Positions 44,501 through 56,500 of a stretch of 64,000 bases of DNA are shown piece by piece. A model generated the notes under the pieces. It saw only the letters and a list, made by a program, of their open reading frames with translations. It had not been told where the DNA came from and did not search any database. Source of the DNA: Dactylorhiza incarnata (taxonomy: Eukaryota; Streptophyta; Magnoliopsida; Asparagales; Orchidaceae); NCBI GenBank assembly GCA_033032865.1, contig JAWHQI010000263.1, positions 682,001 through 746,000 on the forward strand. Reading direction: 5' to 3'. The stretch's first letter is position 1. Every line of letters starts with the position of its first letter. The translations under genes were made by a program, and so were the position numbers.

Positions 44501-47500
44501 TGTACGCGGAGCAGCTCCGAATGGTACTCGAGAAGGCCCGACTAAAGTAGGTCACTGGACGAATGGCTTGGATGAGTACGACACCTACCCCGGTGCCAAA
44601 TGCGTCGCACTCCACGAGGAAAAGAAGACGAAAGTCCTGCATGGCTAAGACCGGGCCTTGCACAAGGGCATGTTTGAGGGCGGGAAAGGCGGTGGCCGCA
44701 GTTTACCACTGAAATGGGCCCTCTTTCGACTTCTTCAAGAGGTGTGAGTGGCCGTGCCATAGCCCCATAACCTTGGATGAAGCGCCAGTAGTAACCGGTC
44801 AAACCCAAGAAACCGCGAACCTCCCGTGGTGAAGTGCTGGTCGGCCATTGGAAGACCGAGGCAATCTTTTCCTCATCCATAGCCACCCACCGGGCCGAAA
44901 TGGTGTGGTCTAAGTAGCTCACTTCAGCCACGCCAAAGGAACATTTCTTCGGGTTGAGCTTGAGGTGATGGCACCGAATGGTAGTCAAAGTGAGGCGAGC
45001 GTGCCGAAGGTGATCCTGCCATGAGGATACACGAAAATATCATCGAAAAAAACGAGAACGTGTTTGCGAAGTACTGCCCTGAAGATATCGTTCATCGTCG
45101 CTTGGAAGGTGGCGGGGGCGTTGGTCAGCCTGGATGACATGACAAGGAACTCGTAGTGGCCATCGTGATTCCGGAACACGGTCTTAGCGACGTCCTCCGG
45201 CCTCACCTGAATTTGATGGTAGCCCGCCCGGAGGTCTAATTTGGTGAAGAAAGCCGCCTCGTGGAGCTCGTCAAGAAGCTCCTGAATGACCGGAATCGGG
45301 TACTTGTCCGCCACCGTTGCCTTGTTGAGCTCGCGGTAGTCCCTGCAGAAACGCCAACTGCCGTCCTTTTTCCGAACCAGAAGGATCGAGCTGAAGAAGG
45401 GTCTCGCACTGGGACAGATGAGACCCCCATCAACAGCTCCCGCACAAGACGCTCGATCTCATTTTTCTGCACATGGCCATAACGGTAGGGCTGCGCCGAG
45501 ACCACCGTGGTCCCTGCATGAGCGGAATCGCGTGGTCGGTCAGCCGGACCGGACGCATCCCTGTCAGAGGCTGGAAGACGTCGACGAACTCGGTGAGAAG
45601 CTCCTGAAGAGTCGCCGGGTGAGTGGGAGGGACTGCCACCGGTCCCGAGATGGGCCAAAGCCAAGTGATGAAGTCGACCTTGGTGGTCCGCTGTATAGTA
45701 CTGAAAGAGACGGGAGAGCGGAGGAGGGCGGAGTTGCTGTCGAGGCGACACGGTCGGTCCCTGTGGATGAACTACATAGTCATGGTCGCCCATTTGATGC
45801 GCACGTCGCCCAGCGTGCGTGAAAGTGCACGGTTTTTCCCAACAGTGCGGAGCCAAGCCACACTCAAAATGGCATCGATGCCGCCAAGACCGAACCCATA
45901 GAAGTTCGCTGTCACCAAACAGGGCCCCACCGAGAGAATCACGGAGGGACAACGACACTTGGTCGGTCGGCGTCTCCCATTGCCAAGGCAGACCGTAAAG
46001 TTCGGGGACGGGACCGAAGGGAGTTGGAGCTGCAACGCCAATTGCTCCGAGATGAAGTTGTGGCTCGCACCACTGGCCACCATGATGATGATCGAACGAT
46101 CAAGGAGCTTGTCGGGGAGCTTCATAGTCTGAGGGTCGGAGATTCTGCCCATCGAAAAATAGGGCAGATCTAATCAGTGGAAAGTAGTCGTGGCCGGGCC
46201 CAATGAGATGCCCTCCTCGAAAAGCTCGAGGGCCTTAAAGTCGGCCAAGGTAACTTCGGGGTTGATGTCGCCAAAAATGGCATGGAACTCCTTCACCTAA
46301 CATTCGTGGTTTGGGGAGTAGAGTTGGCGGCATCAGAAACACAGGCCTTTGTTGCGGAGCTCGTTGTAATCACTGTTCGAAAGGCGCTGAGAGGCTGGTG
46401 TGGCGCCTCGGTCGGTTCCCTCCCTGTGGAACCTGGGGAGGGGGAGCCGCAGCAGGTGACTGCCAAGGTGGGCTCGTAGTATGGTGGCCGGCGACAGGCG
46501 GAGGGGGCCGAGCAGAGAGGTCGGCCTCCAATAGGCGGGCCATGTCGAGGGCGTCAAGATCCAAGATTGAATGCGACCATCCTCCCGAAGCCATTGCTCG
46601 GTGGGCTCGGGGAGGGGGGGAGTGAGATGATGAAGAAGGCCCTTGGTCTGAAGAACACGACGCATCGAGTGCACCCACTCCACAAAATTCTTCTTGCCGA
46701 CGAGCGAGATAGTAGTATTCCAGATTTCATCCCTAGCATTAGGGAGAGGAGCTGGAGCAAGAGAAGGAAGGGTCAAGGAAGCAGAAGCAGGACTCATTCC
46801 CATGGTCTCAAGAGAAGGGGGGAAGAGCCCGAGCGTGCAATAGTAGCAGGAGGTGGTGTGGTCTCAAAAAGCGAGTCCGCACAAGCGTCAAAGAGAAGGT
46901 AGCCGCCCAAGCACCAAAGGAAATCCGCAAAAACCTCAAGGAGGAATTCGACAGGACAACAACAGGAAGAGGCGCGGTCTCAAAGATGTGTTCGCCCAAG
47001 ACTCAAAGAGTTGTCCGGGCTGACAACCGTAGCAGGGGGTGCGACCTCAACGAGAAGTCTGCCACAAGGGAAAAGGCGAGAGCAGGGGATCAATCGTGGA
47101 GAGGACAAGCGATCGCTGGCTTTGATACCATTTGAAATCTCAAAATACAAATAAAATATTTATTTTATTTCTCCTGAAATCTACTTATTACAAGAGTGCA
47201 CCCCTCTTTATATAGAATAGAGGAGGTGAGAGAATTTACAAATAACGATGTGGGACTAAATACAGAGCAGTAACACCGGGCAGTTACATCAAGGGTAACC
47301 GCCCGACCCATATATAGAGCAGCAACACCGGGTTGTTGCACATGGGTAACTGCCCGACCTTTATACAAACTACTCCAACAATCAACATTGTGCGGTTACA
47401 CATGTGTAACCGCCCAACCTTTATCCAGATTACTTCGTCAACGACAATCGGAAGGAGCGGGAGGGATAAGCAGGTTGTCGGAAGGGAAGGTCGAGGTCGA

Positions 47501-50500
47501 CGACGATTTGAGGGAATCGATCCCTGATCGGCGAAGGAGGCAGACGATTATGCGGCTCTAGACGGCGGGAAGACGGCGGGAGGATGGCGGAAGGACGACG
47601 GAAGGACGTGACGTTGGCTCCGAAGACTTGGTCGGCTTGTGAGGAGAAGATGAGCGGAAACAATCGATGGACGTCAATCACAACGGGCTACGACGCGATT
47701 CTTTGGTTCTACCGATTTAAAGAGGGAACGAACGATGTTAGTTTCCTCTATTTTTTTGCCCCCTTCTTTACTTCGATTTGGGGCTTTTTATGCGTAATCC
47801 AAGAGTGGGCCAAATCATTTGTTTCCTAAATTTTCAATCAAATATTTCTCAAAATATTTCCCCGAATTGATGCTTATTGATTGAGGGAATCGATCCCTGG
47901 TCGGCGGAGGAGGCAAACGATTATGCGGCTCTGGATGGCGGGAGGATGACTGGAGGACGGCGGGAGGATGACTGGAGGACGGCGGAAGGATGCGACGCTG
48001 GCTCCGAGGACTTGGTCAGCTCGTGAGGAGAAGATGAGCGGAAACAATCAATGGTCGTCAATCACAGCGAGCTACGACGTGATTCTTTGGTTCTGCCAAT
48101 TAGCAGAGCGAACAAACGATGTTTGTTTCCTCTATTTTTTTCGGCCCCTTTTTACTTCGATTTGGGGATTTTTACGAGGAATCCAAGAGTGGGCCAAATC
48201 ATTTGTTTACTAAATTTTCAATCAAATATTTCTCAAAATATTTCCCCCAATTGATGCTTATTGATTGAGAATAAAATTTAAAATTGTCTATATAAATTAT
48301 TTCCAACTTAGCCATATGCGTCCTTAATTATTTAGAGCTTGTCTTTTCCATCCTCGTTATTTGAAATTACTGGACTATTTATTCAGGCTCACCGTGGTCA
48401 AACGGATGAGCCAAAAACTCAACACGAGATTGGTGCGTGGGAAAAGAAAATTACATAATATAAATGAAATAACTAAAAAAAAGATAAACGACGCATGACG
48501 ATATCATGCGTACTCCAGTGCGGCGAAGGGTCTAAAATGCGTCTCAAAATGGAGTTTCTATCCTTTCCCACTACACCAAAGCTCTAAAATGCGTCTCTAG
48601 CTGTTCTTTTTTTTTTATGTATGAAATTACAACTTTTCATTAATATGCCTGACATGCTGCACTCGTAACTTGAATTAGAATACTGCAGTTTTTTTATTCT
48701 AATTGAAAGACTCCTTTTTTGATTCGTTTGTCATCTTCATTGTTGTTGATCTCAGAGATAATGATAATGAAAGATTATAGAAAATACAAATCGAGTGTTG
48801 TACTTCTAATAATTCAAGAGCTTTTGCATAAATGCCCTTTAACTTTTTTATGCTTATAATGTTTTTATCATAGAAAAAGGACGGTCACATTCTCATTGTG
48901 ATAAAATAAATGTCTAAGATGCCTCTACTTATTTTGATGCTAATTTCTTGAGCATTCTACCATGAGTTAGCGATACCTTTAAATTGGAATGGTAATTCAA
49001 TATTCCTCAACAGTTCTATGCTACTGAGGTGTAAGATGAGGAGGATTCATATATTGTCTTCAGATATTTGGGATAATGCTAATGAGAATATTGATGATGA
49101 TGCATTAATTTTGAAGTCCGTTTTCTACTTCTATTGTGTTTAGGCATTGCGGCTCTATTTGTTACTCAGTTTTTGCTCTGGTGATGTTTCTGATTCAACT
49201 CATTGGAGAAATGGAAGTATTTGGGCAGCCTTCATTTTGGAGCTCCGGTGCGGTGAGAAAGCGAAAGACTCCATTTTGAGTTTCATTTCCCACCGAAGAG
49301 TGAGAGCTCATTTTCTCACCGGAGCTCCATGATACGAATACGCACATTAAATGACCTTTCATGTGAAGTCTCGGAGACTCCTTTCTTTAGCGTCAATGTC
49401 CTTTCATTAATAGTGTCTTGCGTAATTGTTTTCATTCAAAGGGCATTTTAGTAATTTCAGACACTATAGAGTTGTCCTATATAAGGGAGAGTAATAAGTC
49501 TCAAGGAGATTGTCAAGTGGTATTGTATCTCACTTGGAGAGGGATCCTTACTGAAATCAGCCCAAGTGATTGACGCAAGTATACCTCGTGAGGTTGTATC
49601 CAACTTTTGATATAGTGCTGTCTTTATTTTACCGATCGGTATCACAACATTTCCACCGGAGCCTCCAACACTGCTCTCTCAAATGAAGCCTTATACTTTA
49701 GTAACACACTTGTTAGGATTTGAACGTTTCTATTCATTCACTGTAAGAATCGAAAGAAATGTTGAATGTCTATTGCCTTCTGTGCCATATTTTGTTTATA
49801 GATTCCAAATTTGATACTTTTTTTCCACTTGCGAGAAATATAGTAGCATTCATCTTAATTTGCCCCTCCAAACTAGAATCAGTGCCACTTTTCCGTCTTC
49901 CTACAGAAATGCACGGTCTTTTTTGTTTTCCTCGTCATTTCTTATGATGTAATCATAGTATTTGAATTTTTTTATCTACTATTTGGTTAGAATGATAATG
50001 CGCCATATTTTGGCTGCATTGTTGGTCGTGTGGCAAATCGGATCAGTGAGGGGAAATTTACTCTCAATGGCACGGAGTACTTCTTGGCCCTTAGCAATGG
50101 CCCCTATAGCCTTCATGGTATGTAATATATCCAGAATATTCTCTTCTTCAAGATTGTTCCGAATTTTCATGTTCATCATCTGTTCTTTGTTTTCTTTCCC
50201 ATGGAAGAGCATGCAATATAATAGAAAATAAAATTTCGTTATGTTCAAAGTACTTTACAGTGGTCATAAATTGTGAGCATCAGTTGCCTCCTGTTAGCTC
50301 ATGAAGTTAATTTTGCTTTCTTAAATTGAGAGTTTCACTCTTTTTATTTGTATTTTTTCTTTAATCTTTTAATTAAGCTTTCTTTAGCTGGAATTAGGGT
50401 TGTTATGATGGCTTGAAGATCGATGATCACTCAAAAATCGGCTTGAGTTTTAGCTCATAGCTTATATTGGGCTTGGATCAAACCTAAACTATTGGAGTCA

Positions 50501-53500
50501 TGAGTCAAATCTCGGCTTGGTCTTAATTTCAAGCTGACCTTGGATCGGATCAAGACGGCTCGAAATTGGATCGAAATTGAAAGTGATATATATGGTCGTT
50601 TACCGGGACCTCCCCTATGAGCTTGAAAATTACAGGTTGCGTCGCTTTATCTTTTGAAAGTACACAAATCTTCTATATGAGTATACATTTCATAACATGC
50701 ATGCACAAAATTGCCCCATGGAGGGGAGCTCTATGGGGTATTTTTGTGCATGCATGTTATGAAATGTAAACTCATAGGGGAGGGTTGTGTAATTTCAGAA
50801 GATAGAAGGGTGCAACTTGTAATTATGCTAACTCCTAGGAGAAGTTTGGGTAATTAATAGTATATATATTTTGTTTGGCTTACATTAGCTTGAGCATCTA
50901 ACAACCCTAATTACATTTAATGCTATGTGAGATTTTGTCACGACTTACGACCAATTGTGTAATGTAAGTCATATCTTAATTGATCTTAAATAAATCTTAG
51001 GGTTTTGAGTGTTTCTTGAGTTTGCTTTATAATACCATGCGGCGGTTGTCTCTGCTGACTCTAGATTGTCGCTCAAATCTTCTTCATCCTTGGCTCTTTA
51101 TCTTCACTTATGCAGGGTTTTCTCAATCCCAATTTCTCGAATCTCACATTTCATGCCAATTTCTAGCCAGCTTGAAATCAAAGAAATTTGAGCCGAATCA
51201 AAGTTGGCTCGAACCCATTTGAGATGGAATCGATCCGCTCGAATTTCTTCAAGCCGACTTTGAAGTAGGATTGATAATGACCCAAGCTCGAATCAATGCC
51301 CATCATGCTGTCCCACCATACGTTTTGCTGATAACCAATTGATTTAGGGAATTTTTTTTGTTTCTCATTATCGAACAGGTGGGAACAAGGGCTTCAACAA
51401 AGTGCTATGGGAGTTTGTAGGATACAAAGATGGCCAAAACCCAGCAATAACATTCAAGTATATCAGTAAAGATGGAGAGGAAGGTAAATTCTGTTCTTTC
51501 TCTGAGGGTCAGTTTGTTTCATAATAAATATCTAGTTCTCCGTTCCCAAATAGTATATTTATTTATTTTGCAAGAGCCCGTTTCCTATGAACAAGGTTTC
51601 TATGCTTGTTTAGGCTGCAATGAGCTTCATTTTTATGACTACACTAGCAGATGGCCAACAGTACACTCCTTGCAAAGTTTGAGGACTGTGTCAATATTTT
51701 AGATTATATATAATTAAGAGAGTTAGGAATGAATGTATCAGGGATAAGATAGGAGTGGCACCAATTGCAAAGAAGATGCGAGAAACTCGACTAAGATGGT
51801 TTGGACATATACAAAGGAGACCATTAGAGGCACCTGTTAGACGTTGTGAGAGTTTATTCACTAGGCATGTTAAACGGGGGAGGGGTAGACCAATAAAGAC
51901 TTGGAATGAAACTATAAGGAAAGACGTGATGTACTTAGGCATTAGTGAGATTATGACTAAAGATAGGGCACAATGGCGACAAAGGATCCATATAGCCGAC
52001 CCCACTATATAGTGGGATAAAGGCTTGAGTGTTGTTGTTGTATATATAATTAAGAGGATTAAAATTTCATGACTTTAAGGGTCCGTTTGGCGTGGCATTT
52101 TTGCTCCGGTGAATTTGGACAGAAACGCCAATGTCATAAAATGTGTGTTTGGCATGACCACGGTCATGAACGCTACCCAAAAAAACTATTTGAACACAAA
52201 AGTAGATGAAGTTTCTTAGGTGAGGTTGGGTGTTCACGAAGACAGTTCATAACCACCACATTCACGACCGCCACTGCCACCGCCATGCCAAACAAGACCC
52301 TAAATTAACTTTAAAATGATTTATATTAAAATGTGTTGGAAATTTAGTTCATTTTTAAGAATAACCAATACAGTATTAAGTAGTTATACTTACCAAAGAA
52401 GAGAAGTGATGTGGATATGCTGCAGGATTGCTCGGCGAGGCCCGCATTTGTGTACTTGCGCAGGAGGCGTTGATCGGATCAGCGATCCGAGACATGAGCG
52501 CGTCCAGAGTGCCATTTTACATTTTCTTTTATGTATTTTATTTCTAGTTTTGGACTTTATTTAGCGTGATTCAGACATCGGGCGTTGCGTCCAATCATGG
52601 CCGTTCACGTCGGGTGCCCAAGCCTGTTTTCACTATAAATAAAGGTGCTGACTGTCAGTTTGAGGCATTGTTAGCCTTGTGAGAGAATCCAGAACCTGCA
52701 ATAATATTGTGGTGCGACGCCACGAGATCCCGTGGTGCGACGCCACGAGATCCCGTGGTGCGACGCCACGAGATCCCGTGGTGCGACGTTCCGGTTAATT
52801 TTCATTTTTTATTTCTCCCGTACACCTCTTTCCCACCCCTCCCCACGATCCCCTCTCGCCAGCCGCTAACTGCACAATCATCTCTTTCGCTCAAGCCGCA
52901 GGAACCACCACCCTCTTCTCTCCATCCCTGCTACGTTTGACTGCATTCTTCCTTCACGATCCCGCCTCCAGCAATCCCTCTCTTGATCACGCCACTGCTA
53001 CACACATCTCCTTCCACAAGCGAGTCACCGTTCGCCTTCCCCACACCCGATCAGAAGTAATACAACGATCGTCTTCTGTTACCAGTCGCGGCATCGCTTT
53101 CGTCTTCCCCTCACCCGACCGCCGGACTGCATACTTCTTCCTGCAACCATCGCAGCCCGACCCCCCCTTCCCTCAAACCGCAAGCTTCTCTGCCTTTCCC
53201 TTACAACAAATCACAAGCTATGCCTGGTCTTTTCCCCTCCGACAACAACCTCTTGCGTCATACAACGATTTTCTATACTTTCTTTTCTAGCGCAGGCAGT
53301 AACTGCAAGCTGGCCATTAATAACGGAAGTTGTGTGAATATTGTGGCCCAGAGGGCCTTAAAACGGATGCATGTGACTCCCTAGCCTCACCCCCATTGAT
53401 ATCGAGTGATCTAGGTCAAGAAGACGACCATACAAGTAACCTAATGGTGTCTGGTTCCGATCTCTTTCACCTCGTTCGAGGACCGTGTTTGGTGTGACAT

Positions 53501-56500
53501 CATCCTCATGGATGTCGTTCATGTTCTGTTAGGGAGATCTTAGCTCTTCGACTGTGATGTCACGTGTTTCAGTCGCTCAAACATGGGTGTATTCTACGAC
53601 AAGGGTCGTTAGATTACATTGACACCAACCCAACCCAAGGAGAATCCAAGGGGAAGGTCATACCCTCCACTAGCACGAGTTCATCTAGGCCGCTACTCAT
53701 TCTGTGTCGCAATGAGTTTATGAGAGAGAGAAACGATGCCGACATATTTTACGTAGTGGCCGCCACCACGGCTCTTGAGGGCCCTACGGAGATCCATGAA
53801 CCATCCCCTGAGGTCCGATGTATTCTCGATGAGTATGTTGTTATTATGTCGTGTGATCTGCCCGATGTGTTACCCTCTTTACGTGACATCCAGCACACTG
53901 TAGTGTTGGATCGATTGACGCCCTTAGAGGGGGGGGGGGGTGAATAAGGGAATAAAATTTTTCTTATAATTTTATGAAAATGACTAAATTGTATTTAGTG
54001 AGAAAGAGCAAAATAACAATTTAGCAAAAGTAATTTGCAAAAATAAATTTTATGTCAAATGAAAGAAATCAAATAAACACAAATAGAGACATGATTATAT
54101 TACATAAAAGGTGTTTACATAAATTTGATTTCAATATCGCTAGAAATCGGAGGTGTACAAAGTAAAACAATTTTTCCTTTTCTATACCGACTCGTATCCC
54201 CACGAACTGGTTGGCTTTAGTCAATCCTTCCCCGGATATGGCCTCAAGCCGCTCTAGCAAATCCTTCCCCGGATATGGCCTCAAGCCGCTCTAGCCAATC
54301 CTTCCCCAGATATGGCCTCAAGCACCCCTAGATCTAATCTCCTAGACCTAGTCGCCAACTCACGCGGCGAATTACCCCATAAGCCGCGCAAGGACCTAGT
54401 CGCCAACACAAGGCGAATTCTACTACAAAAATTACAATAATGAAATAAATCAATTAACAAAAAACTCTCTCTATGAGATTTCTGAAGTTGAGGATGAAGG
54501 ATCGCTGTTGCACAAGCGTGGTTAAAGCGATCGTTCTTCGGATGCAGCGTGGGGGCTTCCTTCTCCAGAAATCTTCTTTGGCTTTGAGTGAGAGATGAAC
54601 TTTCGGCAGAATAGCAGCTCTGGAAGTTTGGCATAAGTAATATCTCTGGAAGCTCTTACCAAAACGAGAGAGAGCCCATCAATTTATAGACTTTGAAGAT
54701 AGCGCCTGCGGTAGCTCCTAGCGCCTGCGGTAGCGTTCGTATGGAGCGGTTGCGAAACTGTCGGCGGCGTGGCGCTGTGCACGAACTTGAGCTAGCGCCA
54801 GGCGGTAGCGCTAGCGCTGACGGTAGCGCTATCGCCTGCGTTAACCCCCAACGCTGGCGGTAGTGCTACAACTCTGTTTGTTGGTTCCAAGCTGCTTTCT
54901 TCTTGTAGAGTAATGCACCTATAGTTCCTGCACACTATAAACACACGACAAGCAAGATCAAATACAATTTGAGATTTGTTATTCTCAAACAAAGGGATGT
55001 GACACACATGTCCAACATGTAGATCTGACATCTGGAGCTTCGCTTCCAAACCTACCACATTACCAGATGAATTCAGACGAGCATACTGAGCTCAAGAGGC
55101 AGGTGGACGAGTTGCTAAGGAAGCAACTCATACGTGAGAGTCTGGTGTATGTGTATTGATAGTATAACTATTAATAAATTTACTATGAAGTATCGTTTCC
55201 CCATCCCCCGTTTGGACGATTTGCTTGACAAGATGACTAGTGCCAAGATATTCTTGAAAATCGATCTTCGCAGCGGGTACCACCAGATTAGGATTCGCGA
55301 GGGAGACGAATGGACGATGGCCTTTTGAGTGGTTGGTCATGCCTTTTTGGTTGTTCAACGCCTCTAGCACTTTCATGCCTATCATGACCAGATCTTGCAG
55401 CCCTACATGGGCAAATTCCTGATCATCTACTTTGATGGCATTTTGATTTGCTGCCACTCTACCGCCGACCATTCGAGTCATCTAAGGCTCTTATTTGAGA
55501 TCCCCCGTAAGGAGATGTTATATGTAAACCTGAAGAAGTGCTCCTTCCTGATTGATTCTATGCACTTTCTTAGGTTTATCATATCAACGTCTGTTGACCC
55601 GGACAAGGTCCGTTCCATTCGTGAGTGTCATGTTCCTTCCTCTATCACCGAGGCCTGTAGTTTTCACGAATTATACACCTTATATCATAAGTTTGTCTGA
55701 GGCTTTAGTACTATCATTGCCTTCTTCATGAGCTGCCCGCGGAAGGGAGATTTCCAGTGGAAGGTCACCTAGTTTCTTACTTTAGTGAGAAGTTGAACGA
55801 GATCCGTCAAAAGTACTAAAATTATCATACGGAGTTTCACGCGGTAGTGCAGTCACTTCGGTATTGTAGACACTATCTCCTTGCGCTGTAGTTCGGCCTG
55901 CCGACACCCTTAGTCGTTGTATCACCCTACTTCGCACACTGAGCACTAACACGACTAACTTTGATCGGCTGCCTAAGGATTATCCTACTTACATTGATTT
56001 TGCTGAGATTTATTCTGGATTCATGAGGGATCCCCCTGAGCCCACTGAGGGGTTCGATATCGTCGAGGGATATTTGTATCGTGGATCTCGTCTATGCATT
56101 CCCCGGACCTCCTTCCGGAACTTTTTGATTTGGGAAATGCACGTCGGTGGCACTATTGGCCACTTCGGCAGAGACAAGACAATTGCTTTTGTTGAGGATC
56201 ATTTCTATTGGCCCTCCTTGAAGAAGGATGTGGCAAGGATCGTGCGTCACTGCGGCATCTGCCGGAGTGCGATGAGTTCAAAACATAGCACTAGACTTTA
56301 TACCCCTTTCTAATCTCACACCAGCCTTGGGTTGATATCAACATGGATTTCGTACTGAGTCTTCCTCGCACTTTGAGGAAGCATGACTCCATTTTCGTAG
56401 TGGTAGAACGATTTTTGAAGATGATCCATTTTATTGCTTGCTGCAAGCCCGCAGATGCGGCCCACATGGTGGCCCTTTTCATTAGAGACATCTTTAGTTT

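Larger units (their letters stand above)
42640..47433 (-). mobile_element. Gypsy chromovirus-like retroelement relic, one LTR, possibly chimeric
   Basis: Reads right to left: LTR (about 47133-47433), Met-tRNA-type primer site, gag, protease, RT, RNase H, integrase, chromodomain. No matching LTR is found near 42640, so the 3' end is deleted. All coding parts are frameshifted. Confidence 0.8.
32730..49990 (+). other. Intron 2 of the epimerase gene (17.3 kb, transposon-filled)
   Basis: GT at 32730 and AG at 49989-49990. It contains a hAT relic, a 6-kb Tat element inside that relic, a chromovirus-like relic and a tandem duplication. Splicing across this distance is inferred from the exact fit of exons 2 and 3. 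Confidence 0.85.
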
